Below, piece after piece: positions 16,915-25,463 of a DNA stretch of 64,000 nt (position 1 is the first letter of the stretch; each line of letters opens with the position of its first letter). The stretch comes from Mycobacteriales bacterium (GTDB lineage: Bacteria > Actinomycetota > Actinomycetes > Mycobacteriales > Mycobacteriaceae): the NCBI GenBank assembly GCA_018376445.1, contig JAHABL010000007.1, positions 87,307-151,306 of the forward strand, written 5' to 3'. The translations under genes and the position numbers were made by a program. The notes beneath the pieces are model-generated. The model worked only from the letters and a program-made list of their open reading frames with translations. It was not told where the DNA came from and ran no database searches.

Positions 16915-17898
16915 TTATCCGCGTGGATGCGCCTGTTTGTGCACAGCACGAAGACGCTCCGGGGAAACATGCGTGTAGAGCTGCGTGGTGGAGAGCGACG
17001 AATGTCCCAATAGCTCTTGCACTACTCGCAGATCTGCACCGCCCTCAAGCAACGCGGTGGCGGCAGAGTGTCGCAATCCGTGTGGTGCCACCTCTACCCC
17101 ACCGGGCATCTCACCAGTGGAGATATGAACGACTTCCCGGACGATACGGGGATCGATGCGACCACCTCGCGCACCCACGATAAGCGCTTGGTGTGAACGT
17201 TGATTTGCCAGTTGGGGGCGACCGGTCTGCAGCCATGCTGTCAATGCTCGCTGTGCGGGAAGCCCGTAGGGAACGATGCGCTCTTTGTTCCCTTTACCAA
17301 TCACGCGAATGACACGCCGTTCCTGATCAATAGCGGAAAGATCAAGGTTGACGAGTTCCGAGACGCGAATGCCTGTGTCGTAGAGCAACTCAATGATGAG
17401 CCAGTCACGGATCGCTACCGGGTTCCCTTCTTCTGCCGCGGCGGCAAGATCCGCCAACACTTTATCCATCTGCTGGTGGTGAACAACTTGCGGAAGCTGT
17501 TTTTTCACCGGCGGAGTTTGCAGGCGGGTGGAGGGGTCCGTCGCCATTCGCCCAGTCCGTACCGCCCACCCGCACAGTGCGCGGATCGATGCGATGTGGC
17601 GAGCAATGGTGGCTGAAGACACTCCACGGGTGACATCCCGGGAGAGCCATTTACGAAGCAGTGGAAGCGTGATGAGGTTCCAGTTAGCCTCTGTTATGGT
17701 CGTTCGTTCTACTCCAGGCTGGGTGACGCGCAGGAAAAAATCGATGAGGCCATGTGCGTCTGCGAGATAGGAGCGTTGGGTATTGGCAGACAATTGGCGT
17801 CGTACGATGACATAGTCGCCGAACTCCGCGAGGTCGAGCGACCACGGGGTAGGTAGTTCGGCGTGAACAGTGCTGAGTGCTCGATGTCCGCGTCCCAT
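16915..17898 (-). CDS. xerC: Tyrosine recombinase XerC
   Basis: Site-specific recombinase that resolves chromosome dimers at dif with XerD. It has the N-terminal SAM-like core-binding domain (DYVIVRRQLSANTQRSYLADAHGLIDFF) and the catalytic domain. The catalytic residues are Arg in TGIRVSEL, Lys in GKGNKERIVP, H-x-x-R in PHGLRHSAATALL, His in LLGHSSLSTT and the nucleophile Tyr in QLYTHVS. The chosen ATG at 17898 gives 327 residues; the open frame runs further upstream into hemH but does not look like XerC. No clear ribosome binding site is seen, so translation may depend on the upstream hemH message. Its location near rpsB and dprA matches M. tuberculosis Rv2894c. Confidence 0.92.
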   Translation of the reverse strand: MGRGHRALSTVHAELPTPWSLDLAEFGDYVIVRRQLSANTQRSYLADAHGLIDFFLRVTQPGVERTTITEANWNLITLPLLRKWLSRDVTRGVSSATIARHIASIRALCGWAVRTGRMATDPSTRLQTPPVKKQLPQVVHHQQMDKVLADLAAAAEEGNPVAIRDWLIIELLYDTGIRVSELVNLDLSAIDQERRVIRVIGKGNKERIVPYGLPAQRALTAWLQTGRPQLANQRSHQALIVGARGGRIDPRIVREVVHISTGEMPGGVEVAPHGLRHSAATALLEGGADLRVVQELLGHSSLSTTQLYTHVSPERLRAVHKQAHPRG

Positions 17899-17929
17899 AC
17901 CACTACTGTGCAGGGGAGAAAGGGAGAAA

Positions 17930-18943
17930 TCAACCCATACACAGTGGCGCTGGTGAGGTATTTTCCACCGATTGGTAGAGCGAGACCAGGGTGTGCGTAA
18001 ACGCAGGATCAGCATTGATGGGGCTAATGACCCGGTAGGACTGGCCTCCTGCTGCCAGGAATTGCTCGCGATAGTCGAGACCCACTTCTCCCAAGGTTTC
18101 TAAACAGTCCGCAACAAAGGCGGGGGTTGCTACAACGAGATTGCTGACGCCTTCCTGCGGTAGCTCGGTGACACGCTGTCGTGTTGCCGGACCAAGCCAC
18201 TCCCCAGGACCGAATTTTGATTGAAAGCTCATCGACACAGGTAGATTGGGGTAAGCGTCAGCAATAGCATCACGGGTTGCACAACATTGCGCTTTATAGT
18301 GTGCGGCGAGGTGGTAGCGCTGGTTGGGGACGCCATGGAACGACAGCAATAGATGGTCACACTCCCCCGTTCTCAGACATGTCTCTATTTGTCGGTGATA
18401 CCAGCCAATCATGTGCGCTTCCGTGGCGAAGCTGGGGACAAATCGAAGGTATGGGTGCGCTGGTGTCTCTCGGTGCGAACGGTCTTTATCGGAACCTTGG
18501 GTGCGATGGTCGAGTGCATCGTAGAAGTTGAGGACACGATCCACGACTGGGGTGACAGTAGATGTCGCAAATTGAGGATAAAGGGGAATGATGGTGAGCG
18601 TATCGATATCCCAGTCTGTGAGTACCTCTTCGATGGTGGGTGAGGAGGCGCAGAAAGCGTATTTCACGTCAACATTTGGTAAGGCCTGCTGGAGCATGTC
18701 GCATTGTTGTTGCGTGATCACTGCGAGAGGTGACCCATTGGGTGTCCATATTGCGCGATAACGATCGACGAGTTTACGCGGGCGAACTCGCAAAACGATG
18801 CCATGCAGAATGGGCTTCCATAGGGCGGGCGGAAGATTGACAACACAACGGTCACTGAGCATGGCGGCGAGGAATGCTCGGATTGCGTTCTCAGTAGGCT
18901 CATCTGGGCTACCTAGGTTAACAATGAGGCACCCGTTCTTCAT
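17930..18943 (-). CDS. hemH: Ferrochelatase, proteobacterial (protoporphyrin) type
   Basis: Inserts Fe2+ into a porphyrin in the last steps of haem synthesis. The 337-residue sequence follows the E. coli-type HemH closely in motif order: VNLGSPDEPTENAIRAFL near the N-terminus, YRAIWTPNGSPL, PLYPQFATSTV, catalytic H203 in LLLSFHGVP, SFQSKFGPGEWLGP, and FVADCLETLGEV with E282. Actinobacterial coproporphyrin ferrochelatases instead read LLLSFGGPEGPEDV at the N-terminus and lack the YPQF/FQSRFG style, so this gene looks foreign to the lineage. It lies between dprA and xerC, where M. tuberculosis has a viuB-like gene, and overlaps the dprA 3' end by 26 nt. Base composition is not obviously different from its neighbours, so any transfer is not recent. 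Confidence 0.9.
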   Translation of the reverse strand: MKNGCLIVNLGSPDEPTENAIRAFLAAMLSDRCVVNLPPALWKPILHGIVLRVRPRKLVDRYRAIWTPNGSPLAVITQQQCDMLQQALPNVDVKYAFCASSPTIEEVLTDWDIDTLTIIPLYPQFATSTVTPVVDRVLNFYDALDHRTQGSDKDRSHRETPAHPYLRFVPSFATEAHMIGWYHRQIETCLRTGECDHLLLSFHGVPNQRYHLAAHYKAQCCATRDAIADAYPNLPVSMSFQSKFGPGEWLGPATRQRVTELPQEGVSNLVVATPAFVADCLETLGEVGLDYREQFLAAGGQSYRVISPINADPAFTHTLVSLYQSVENTSPAPLCMG

Positions 18944-20084
18944 GTGGCGCAGTCTCTTTCCGTGTCCAGCGGTCGGCAGTTGCGGTGATCAGTCTACAGT
19001 CCACAAGGGCTTTTAGAGACATTTGCACTTTGAGTGTCTCCAATCCTGTTTCTGTACGGATCTCCTCCAAAGAGCTAGAAAAGAAGGGAGAGATCGCATT
19101 CCATACTTTTTTCTCATCGTCGCTCAATCGATCAATCGGAGAATTCGCGCTCTCCAGCGGTAGAGCCAACTGCCCTATGGGACCGAGCTCTTCCAGAATC
19201 TCCGCGCCCCTTGTCACCAGCGTGGCTCCCTCACGTATGAGACGATGGCATCCAACACCATCCACATCTTGGCTACTGTGCGGCACAGCCATCACGGGTT
19301 TACCTAAATCACGTGCCCAACCAGCTGTGTTGAGGGCACCTGAACGCCATGCCGCTGAGGTCACCAACACTCCCTGAGAAAAAGCAGCAAGAAGACGGTT
19401 GCGGGCAAGAAAGCGATAGCGAGCTGGACGCGTACCCGGCGGATACTCACTGACGATGAGCCCATTGTGCACGATGCTTCGAGCCAGTGCGGTGTGTCGT
19501 GCCGGATAGACTCGATCCAATCCGCATGCCACCACAGCAATTGTCGAAGTTCCCAACTGTACGGCCGTCTGATGCGCGATACTATCGACTCCACAAGCCA
19601 GCCCAGAAACGAGACCAATATTCTCGACCGCCATTTCTGCACACAATGTGGCAGTGACTCTCTTCCCATCAGTTGAGGGATGGCGACTTCCTACCACCGC
19701 GATTGACGGACAACGGAGGACGTCCATATTGCCCTTTACCCACAGCGCATAGGGGGCCCATGCAGCTGCGTCCCGCACCTGCCGGGCATACATAGCGGAA
19801 TAACCAAACTCGGCTAGGTGATCACTCGGCCACTCGGGCATATCAGGAGTCAACAAATGGAAACCATTGGCTTGTGCACACTCTAGATCGTCCTGTGCAC
19901 AGTCCCAGTCTCGTCGAGCCCGCACCCGGTGTTCGAGGACCTCTGGCAGATGGTCATGGTGTCGGATGACATAGGCAGTTTCTTCAGGGCCGAGCTCCGC
20001 AATAAGATCTGCCAGCGGGGCACAGGGGCCTTCCACAACTCGCGAGAGATAGGCCCATGCTTCTTGAGTAGTTGTCTGAGTCAT
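18918..20084 (-). CDS. dprA: DNA processing protein DprA (Smf)
   Basis: Binds incoming single-stranded DNA and loads RecA during natural transformation; widespread also in species not known to be competent. The Rossmann-like core shows the family's VVGSR (in SIAVVGSRHPSTDGKR), SGLACGVDSIAHQTA, GLDRVYPARH, SEYPPGTRPARYRFLARNR and the PVMAVPHSS/GCHRLIREGA blocks. A C-terminal winged-helix-like region (SLEEIRTETGLETLKVQMSLKALVDCRLI) follows. The start at 20084 was chosen because the preceding comM gene ends at 20096 and the residues upstream are not DprA-like. It is cotranscribed with comM and yraN, a common grouping. Confidence 0.92.
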   Translation of the reverse strand: MTQTTTQEAWAYLSRVVEGPCAPLADLIAELGPEETAYVIRHHDHLPEVLEHRVRARRDWDCAQDDLECAQANGFHLLTPDMPEWPSDHLAEFGYSAMYARQVRDAAAWAPYALWVKGNMDVLRCPSIAVVGSRHPSTDGKRVTATLCAEMAVENIGLVSGLACGVDSIAHQTAVQLGTSTIAVVACGLDRVYPARHTALARSIVHNGLIVSEYPPGTRPARYRFLARNRLLAAFSQGVLVTSAAWRSGALNTAGWARDLGKPVMAVPHSSQDVDGVGCHRLIREGATLVTRGAEILEELGPIGQLALPLESANSPIDRLSDDEKKVWNAISPFFSSSLEEIRTETGLETLKVQMSLKALVDCRLITATADRWTRKETAPHEERVPHC

Positions 20085-20095
20085 AGAAATCGTGA

Positions 20096-21688
20096 TTAGA
20101 GATCGTCGAGTGGACTGCGTAGTTGAAGGGCTGTTGCCACTTCTCTCGTGGAAGGCACTGATTGTCCGGCAAGGTCGGCAAGTGTCCAAGCCACTCGGAT
20201 AGTGCGGGACAATCCTCGCGCTGAGAGGACCCCCGCACGAAGTTGGCTGTGAACCGGTCGTAGTGCTGTGGCGGGGAGCGGATGATCATCAAGTAGCGCG
20301 TCGGGGACATCGCTGTTGATGTAATGGTCACCCCACCGTTCGGCCGCACGAATACGTGCCGCTATGACGCGTTCACGAAGTTCGCGAGAGCTCACCCCAC
20401 GCCCTTCGGTAAGCGCAGCTAAACCTACTGGCGCAACCCGTACGCGTAGATCTACCCGATCCAGGAGCGGGCCGGAGAGGCGCGCTCTGTAGCGTGCACG
20501 GGTAGCGCTGGAGCAGCGGCAGTCTTGTGGTGAAGGGGCACCACATGGGCAGGAGTTACCGGCAAGCACGAGCTGGCAGCGCGAAGGATAGGTGACAGTG
20601 CCTTTACTCCTGCCGAGACGCACTTCGCCTTCCTGCAAGGGAGTTCGCAGCATATCGAGGGTGCCTGCAGGGATCTCGGTACACTCGTCGAGGAAGAGAA
20701 CACCTCTATGTGCAAGCGATACCACGCCGGGCAGTGCATATCCACTACCACCACCCAAGAGTGCTGCTGGAGTGATACCCGCATGTGGTGCCTCGAAGGG
20801 AGGCTGGGTGATGAGCGGATGAGCGGGGTTAATTCTGCCTCGGAGTGAATGTAGTGCAGTAACTTCCAAGGCATGGACATATGTGAGCGGAGGAAGGATG
20901 GTGGGGATACGCTGCGCAATCATCGATTTCCCTGCACCCGGAGGCCCAAGCATAAGCAGATGGTGTCCTCCTGCGGCAGCAATGAGAGCTGCTTCCACCG
21001 CTGGGCGTTGCCCGCGGATATCTGAGAAATCTCCAGGAGATTCACTATTTCCCGATGCAGCCAGAATTCCCTCACTCTCACACTGACACTGTTGGACTTC
21101 CGCGGCGTGGGACATCCCGTCAGCGGCGGCGCCACATTCTGCGGTGGCTTCTTGGGGTAGCTGGGAGATTCCTTTGTGGAGCGAGTCGAGCAGTGTCGTG
21201 AGGTGGTCCGCCGGAATAATCTGCAACCCGGTGACGAGACTCGCCTCTGCACTGTTTTCCCGAGGTACCACCAGGGTCCTAATCCCTGCCTCACATGCTG
21301 CCGCTGCCATCGGCAATACACCGTGGACAGGCAAGACACGTCCATCGAGCCCCACTTCTCCGACAACCGCTAGTGTCTGTGCGGAACTGGTGAGAGCTGG
21401 CAGGTGCGATTGTGCAGACAAGATGGCTAAGGCGATAGCGAGATCGAAGTGCGCTCCCGTTTTGGGAATATCCGCGGGTGAGAGGGAGAGGGTGAGGCGC
21501 TGTCGTGGCCATGGAAGGCCGGCAGTAGAGAAGGCGGAGCGAAGGCGATCTCCCGCTTCACGAACCGCTGTATCAGCACGGCCGACAATATGGGTTGCGG
21601 GTAGCCCTCCCCCACAATGTGCTTCAACAGTCACCACCGTGGCGTGTAACCCTTGCATGGTGAGGCTGTGCGCAACTCCTAGGCTCAT
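20096..21688 (-). CDS. comM: ComM/YifB family Mg-chelatase-like AAA+ ATPase
   Basis: Hexameric helicase-like ATPase that promotes branch migration during recombination of transformed DNA in Vibrio; widely conserved as YifB. The N-terminal Lon-protease-like domain (VEAHCGGGLPATHIVGRAD... LSPADIPKTGAHFDLAIALAIL) covers about 170 residues. Then comes Walker A GPPGAGKSM (248-256), Walker B (GVLFLDECTEI) and the C-terminal Mg-chelatase region with cysteines (CPCGAPSPQDCRCSS). It overlaps yraN by 4 nt (ATGA) and precedes dprA by 11 nt. The 530-residue length matches the family. Not to be confused with the metal chelatase subunit at the left edge, which lacks the Lon-like domain. Confidence 0.92.
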   Translation of the reverse strand: MSLGVAHSLTMQGLHATVVTVEAHCGGGLPATHIVGRADTAVREAGDRLRSAFSTAGLPWPRQRLTLSLSPADIPKTGAHFDLAIALAILSAQSHLPALTSSAQTLAVVGEVGLDGRVLPVHGVLPMAAAACEAGIRTLVVPRENSAEASLVTGLQIIPADHLTTLLDSLHKGISQLPQEATAECGAAADGMSHAAEVQQCQCESEGILAASGNSESPGDFSDIRGQRPAVEAALIAAAGGHHLLMLGPPGAGKSMIAQRIPTILPPLTYVHALEVTALHSLRGRINPAHPLITQPPFEAPHAGITPAALLGGGSGYALPGVVSLAHRGVLFLDECTEIPAGTLDMLRTPLQEGEVRLGRSKGTVTYPSRCQLVLAGNSCPCGAPSPQDCRCSSATRARYRARLSGPLLDRVDLRVRVAPVGLAALTEGRGVSSRELRERVIAARIRAAERWGDHYINSDVPDALLDDHPLPATALRPVHSQLRAGVLSARGLSRTIRVAWTLADLAGQSVPSTREVATALQLRSPLDDL

Positions 21689-22086
21689 CGCAGCACATCC
21701 CGGAAATGCTGAATCTCAAATCCTTCAGTGGGGTTACCCAGTAGTGAAAGCACGTCAAAGCGTATTCCATCATGTGGTGGAAGAGACGCCGGAGACTCTT
21801 TATACCGAGAGATGAGCCATTCTGAGGAAATCAGACGGATCGTCTGCTCTTTGGCTCGCGTAATGGACTCTTCTGGCCAGCCTGCACGAATGGTGCGCCG
21901 TGTTTTTACCTCGACAAACACAATCTGGGCAGCATCATGATCCGACGCAATGATGTCGAGTTCACCGCGAATTCCTGACAGGCGCACATTTCGCGCGAGA
22001 ATTGTGAAATTGTGGTCACACAGCCATTGCGCGGCAATATCTTCGCCGAGTGCTCCGAGCTCTTGGGGTGTCAACGTATCGGTCAT
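21685..22086 (-). CDS. UPF0102 endonuclease-like protein YraN
   Basis: 133-residue protein of the YraN/UPF0102 family with a restriction-endonuclease-like fold. The active-site-like residues are GELDIIA (Asp, in RGELDIIASDH) and EVKTR (in VFVEVKTRRT), with an early Glu in LGALGEDIAAQWL. Its cellular role is unsettled; it is almost always linked to comM, dprA and rnhB, as here, which suggests DNA processing. It overlaps the comM start by 4 nt. The 148 nt between it and the DUF2469 gene may hold a promoter. Confidence 0.88.
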   Translation of the reverse strand: MTDTLTPQELGALGEDIAAQWLCDHNFTILARNVRLSGIRGELDIIASDHDAAQIVFVEVKTRRTIRAGWPEESITRAKEQTIRLISSEWLISRYKESPASLPPHDGIRFDVLSLLGNPTEGFEIQHFRDVLR

Positions 22087-22234
22087 GTCTCACAGCATGA
22101 CGCACCCGTACCCCTTTTCGGTCTGCGGAAGAGGATATGGACGGGTCCTATACACAACTCTCCAGGAATGTGGAGAACCCCACCGCTAAGCGGACGAAAC
22201 GTTTACCCATTGACGAAGTTTCGACGTTAAGGAG

Positions 22235-22537
22235 TTACGGCAGTTCGATATCTGGTTTGTCCAACTCTTCGATGTTGACGTCTTTGAAAGTGACGACTCG
22301 AACGTTCTTCACGAAGCGCGCCGGACGATACATGTCCCATACCCAGGCATCCGACATCAGTACCTCGAAGTAGACCTCGCCCTGGCTATTTCGCGGAATC
22401 ATTTCTACGGCATTAGCAAGATAGAAGCGACGCTCGGTCTCCACAACATAGCTGAACTGGTTGACGATGTCCTTGTACTCTCGGTACAGGGACAGCTCCA
22501 TCCTGGCTTCGTAGTCTTCCAGGTCTTCTACACCCAT
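22235..22537 (-). CDS. DUF2469 conserved actinobacterial protein (Rv2901c-like)
   Basis: 100-residue acidic soluble protein with no signal peptide or membrane helix. It has the conserved stretches MELSLYREYKDIVNQFSYVV, RFYLANAVE and YFEVLMSDAWVWDMYRP. These match the DUF2469 family, found almost only in Actinobacteria and always near rnhB and lepB. Function unknown. GAGGAGG eight bases upstream of the ATG lies inside the end of rnhB, and the two genes are separated by 3 nt, so they are translated from one message. Confidence 0.88.
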   Translation of the reverse strand: MGVEDLEDYEARMELSLYREYKDIVNQFSYVVETERRFYLANAVEMIPRNSQGEVYFEVLMSDAWVWDMYRPARFVKNVRVVTFKDVNIEELDKPDIELP

Positions 22538-22540
22538 TCG

Positions 22541-23215
22541 CTATTCCTCCTCGACAGGTGACGTTTGGCGCATCCCCGCAATGTGGTGGGCTTTTGCCAC
22601 GTTCGCATAACTCATGCGGTGTATGGGGCTTACTCCATAGTGTTCCATAGCGGCTTGATGAGAGGCTGTCGCATAGCCTTTGTGCCCTGCAAATCCGTAT
22701 TCGGGGAATACCTGGTCAAAACCGACCATTATGTGGTCTCGGGAGACCTTCGCCAGCACGCTGGCGGCGGCAATACAGGAAACGTTGGCGTCTCCTTTGA
22801 GAACAGGCAGTGAGGGCATGGGAAGCCCCGGGACAGGAAAACCGTCAGTCAGAACATAGCCGGGGAGGACACTCAGCTGGGCGACCGCTCTGCGCATTCC
22901 CTCGATATTTGCTCGCTGTATGCCAATCTCATCTACCTCGGTGGCACTGAAATGCACGATGGACCAGGCGACTGCATGCGCTTGGATAAGAGGAAAGAGG
23001 CGTTCGCGGCGTGCCGGCGTGAGCTTTTTGGAGTCAGCGAGTCCCGCTAGGTCTGGCACACACACGTCAGGCAGAATGCATGCAGCGACAGTGAGTGGTC
23101 CCGCGCATGCGCCACGCCCAGCTTCATCGACTCCCGCAACTGGACCGCACCCGTGGGCAATGAGCATTTCCTCCATCTCATGGAGGTAGGTGGAGTCTAA
23201 CGTATTGTTCTCCAT
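22541..23215 (-). CDS. rnhB: Ribonuclease HII
   Basis: Cleaves the RNA strand of RNA-DNA hybrids and single ribonucleotides in duplex DNA. The type 2 RNase H active site is visible: D and E in VAGVDEAGRGACAGPL, the next Asp in LADSKKLTPARRERLF, and the later D in the KGDANVSCIAAASVLAKVSRD block. At 224 residues it is normal in length. The start at 23215 lacks a strong ribosome binding site; an internal Met at residue 14 or 17 could be used without loss of the domain. Grouped with lepB upstream and DUF2469 downstream. Confidence 0.94.
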   Translation of the reverse strand: MENNTLDSTYLHEMEEMLIAHGCGPVAGVDEAGRGACAGPLTVAACILPDVCVPDLAGLADSKKLTPARRERLFPLIQAHAVAWSIVHFSATEVDEIGIQRANIEGMRRAVAQLSVLPGYVLTDGFPVPGLPMPSLPVLKGDANVSCIAAASVLAKVSRDHIMVGFDQVFPEYGFAGHKGYATASHQAAMEHYGVSPIHRMSYANVAKAHHIAGMRQTSPVEEE

Positions 23216-23246
23216 AGCAGCAAAGGAAACAAGCGGAAGGACAAGG

Positions 23247-24035
23247 TTACTTGGGCTGAACCAGCGGCTGAGAGTCCACCTTCTGCCAACGCTTTACGGG
23301 AGAAATGATGGTCTGGACCTTGCCGCGGATATTCTTCACTGGGACGGCCCCGCGGTATTGGTCTTGCATGTGATAGCGGGAGTCGCCGGAGTCCGTTCGG
23401 TTATCTCCCATCACCCACATAAATCCTTTGGGGATAGTAATGGGGCCAAAGTAGGGGCCACCGCAGGCGTTGGATCCGTTGGGGTTTCCTCCCCAATCAA
23501 CAACTGGCGGGTAGAGGGTATAAGAGGAGTCGATAACGTGGTCATCCACGGTGATGCCCTTGTCTCCGGGCTGACAGCGAACGGTTTGGCCTCCCACAGC
23601 AATGATGCGTTTAACCAGGTCGTTCTCATCCGGGGGCACTAATCCGACGAAGGATCCGGCATTCTGCAAAGCGCGAACAAAGGGATCGTCAGAGCGGCTG
23701 GACTCGAATGCGTCATTCCATGAGTCGGGACCTTTGAACACGACGACATCGCCAGGTTTCGGATCCCCGGTGCGATAGCTGATCTTGTCAACGAGAATAC
23801 GGTCGCCAACCTGCAGGGTGGGCATCATTGACTCCGAAGGGATGACGTAGACACGCGCGAAGACATTCTGCACAAGAGCACTTAAAGCTAGCGCGATCAC
23901 GACGATGATGAGGACCTCTTTGAGGAAGCTCAGCACACCGCTTCCAGCAGATTTTTCTTTCTCTTGACGGTTGTTGGCACCGTCAGCGGCGTTTTTTTCC
24001 GTGCGACCAAGCATGCTTTCGGGAAGGCCTTTCAC
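23247..24035 (-). CDS. lepB: Type I signal peptidase
   Basis: Removes signal peptides from Sec- and Tat-exported proteins. It has a basic cytoplasmic N-terminus, one transmembrane helix (about 37-58), catalytic S69 in VIPSESMMPTL and general-base K142 in DLVKRIIAVGG, then the conserved GDNRTDSGDSR box. At 262 residues it is typical of single-anchor actinobacterial LepB. The coordinate uses a GTG at 24035; an ATG at 24014 (residue 8) is an equally possible start, and neither has a convincing Shine-Dalgarno sequence. It lies between rplS and rnhB, as in mycobacteria. Confidence 0.93.
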   Translation of the reverse strand: MKGLPESMLGRTEKNAADGANNRQEKEKSAGSGVLSFLKEVLIIVVIALALSALVQNVFARVYVIPSESMMPTLQVGDRILVDKISYRTGDPKPGDVVVFKGPDSWNDAFESSRSDDPFVRALQNAGSFVGLVPPDENDLVKRIIAVGGQTVRCQPGDKGITVDDHVIDSSYTLYPPVVDWGGNPNGSNACGGPYFGPITIPKGFMWVMGDNRTDSGDSRYHMQDQYRGAVPVKNIRGKVQTIISPVKRWQKVDSQPLVQPK

Positions 24036-24087
24036 TGTGGCGCGAGGCGCGGTGAGCGCGACCGATAATTACTCTGTGTACAGGATA

Positions 24088-24133
24088 CGACGAACCGGAC
24101 CAGAAGTCCTGACGGCTCTGATCCGGTTCGTCG
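24088..24133 (-). terminator. Hairpin after rplS
   Basis: Perfect 12-bp stem CGACGAACCGGA (24088-24099) / TCCGGTTCGTCG (24122-24133), 23 nt after the rplS stop on the minus strand. There is no T-run, so termination may be inefficient or factor-dependent. Confidence 0.6.
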
Positions 24134-24156
24134 AAGTCTCAATGAAAAACGAGAGA

Positions 24157-24498
24157 TTAACGCTTTTCCTTGATCTTGGCAGCCTTGCCGTGGCGGTCGC
24201 GCAGGTAGTAGAGCTTGGCGCGACGAACATCACCGCGAATGGCGACCTCAATCTGATCGATATTGGGGGAATGTACCGGGAAAGTACGCTCCACGCCGAC
24301 ACCGAAGGACACCTTGCGCACGGTGAAGGTTTCACGAATGCCAGAGCCTTGGCGACGAATGACTACACCCTTGAAGACCTGGATGCGTTCCTTGGATCCT
24401 TCGATAACTTTCACGTGAACGTTGACGGTATCGCCGGGACGGAATGCCGGGATGTCATCACGCATCGACTGCGCGTCGACGGAATCAATGAGGTTCAT
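24157..24498 (-). CDS. rplS: 50S ribosomal protein L19
   Basis: Large-subunit protein at the 30S-50S interface. The 113-residue form has the diagnostic FRPGDTVNVHVKVIEGSKERIQVFKG start block, then GSGIRETFTVRKVSFGVGVERTFP and the basic end RRAKLYYLRDRHGKAAKIKEKR, cited here in pieces. The ATG at 24498 has AAGGA six bases upstream and fits homologues; an in-frame ATG at 24522 would add eight residues. It follows trmD after about 170 nt and so may have a separate promoter. Confidence 0.96.
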   Translation of the reverse strand: MNLIDSVDAQSMRDDIPAFRPGDTVNVHVKVIEGSKERIQVFKGVVIRRQGSGIRETFTVRKVSFGVGVERTFPVHSPNIDQIEVAIRGDVRRAKLYYLRDRHGKAAKIKEKR

Positions 24499-24665
24499 AA
24501 TAGTTCCTTGCATGCTAGTCATAAGGCAGAGGAACCTAGCGGCAGGTGCTCAACTGGTTCGTACCCCGATCAGGCAGTTTGTACGTGCGTGGTTGAGCCA
24601 TGAGCGGTCCACCACAGGAGGTGCACAAACAACAGGATAATTCTGCCATATAACGTGACTTTTCC

Positions 24666-25463
24666 CTAATCGCAGGCGGTGGGAGGGTGGCACAGTTCTC
24701 CCTGGGCCACCACAGTCTCCTCATCGTCAGCCTGCTCCGCCAAGGAATCCAGAAGATACTGGTCTTGCGGGGTGAGATCGACACTACGGAGCAGCTCGGG
24801 GCGGCGTTCGTAGGTACGTCGGAGGGATTGTTCGTGCCGCCACTGGTCAATCCGGGCGTGATGCCCTGACAACAGTACTTCGGGCACAGCAAGATCGCGC
24901 CAGACTTCAGGACGAGTGTACGAAGGCCCCTCGAGAAGACCATCAGAGAAGGAATCTTCCTCACACGAGCGTTTGTTGCCCAGCACCCCTGGGAGGAGTC
25001 GAATAATTGCCTCACTGATGACTAGCACAGCAACCTCTCCCCCATTGAGGACGTAGTCTCCGATGGACACTTCGACAACTCGCATTCGACGCCGTGCATC
25101 GTCAACCACACGTTGATCAATGCCCTCGTAACGACCGCATGCAAACACGAGATGCGTTTCCTGAGACCAGGTTGCCGCATCGCGCTGGGTGAATGGACGA
25201 CCGGCCGGGGTAGGAACGACGAGGAGTGGGTCATCCGCGAGGTCAACCGTATCTAGTGCTTCTCCCCATACCGTTGGTTTCATGACCATCCCCGGGCCAC
25301 CGCCATAGGGAGTGTCATCGACAGACCGATGGACATCGTGGGCAAAGTCTCGGAGGTTATGGACCTGCACGTCCACCGTGCCTGCCTCAATCGCTTTTCC
25401 GGGAAGTGACTGATGAAGCGGCACAAGGTATTCCGGGAAAATAGTAAAGATGTCTAATTTCAT
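24666..25463 (-). CDS. trmD: tRNA (guanine-37-N1)-methyltransferase
   Basis: Methylates G37 of tRNAs next to the anticodon, preventing frameshifting; SPOUT-class trefoil-knot enzyme. The start MKLDIFTIFPEYL, the DDTPYGGGPGMVMKP block and the knot region (CGRYEGIDQRVVD, EVSIGDYVLNGGE) are all intact. The ATG at 25463 overlaps the rimM stop by 4 nt (ATGA) and has GGGAG five bases upstream, which fixes the start (265 residues). The C-terminus is slightly longer than in E. coli (about 20 acidic residues). Confidence 0.95.
   Translation of the reverse strand: MKLDIFTIFPEYLVPLHQSLPGKAIEAGTVDVQVHNLRDFAHDVHRSVDDTPYGGGPGMVMKPTVWGEALDTVDLADDPLLVVPTPAGRPFTQRDAATWSQETHLVFACGRYEGIDQRVVDDARRRMRVVEVSIGDYVLNGGEVAVLVISEAIIRLLPGVLGNKRSCEEDSFSDGLLEGPSYTRPEVWRDLAVPEVLLSGHHARIDQWRHEQSLRRTYERRPELLRSVDLTPQDQYLLDSLAEQADDEETVVAQGELCHPPTACD

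Noticed and set aside
22190..22235. CGAAAC...GTTTCG repeat after the DUF2469 gene as a terminator
   Set aside because: Only six base pairs with a long loop and no T-run.
24523..24665. 21-codon frame upstream of rplS as a leader peptide
   Set aside because: No ribosome binding site, no bias toward regulatory codons and no terminator after it.
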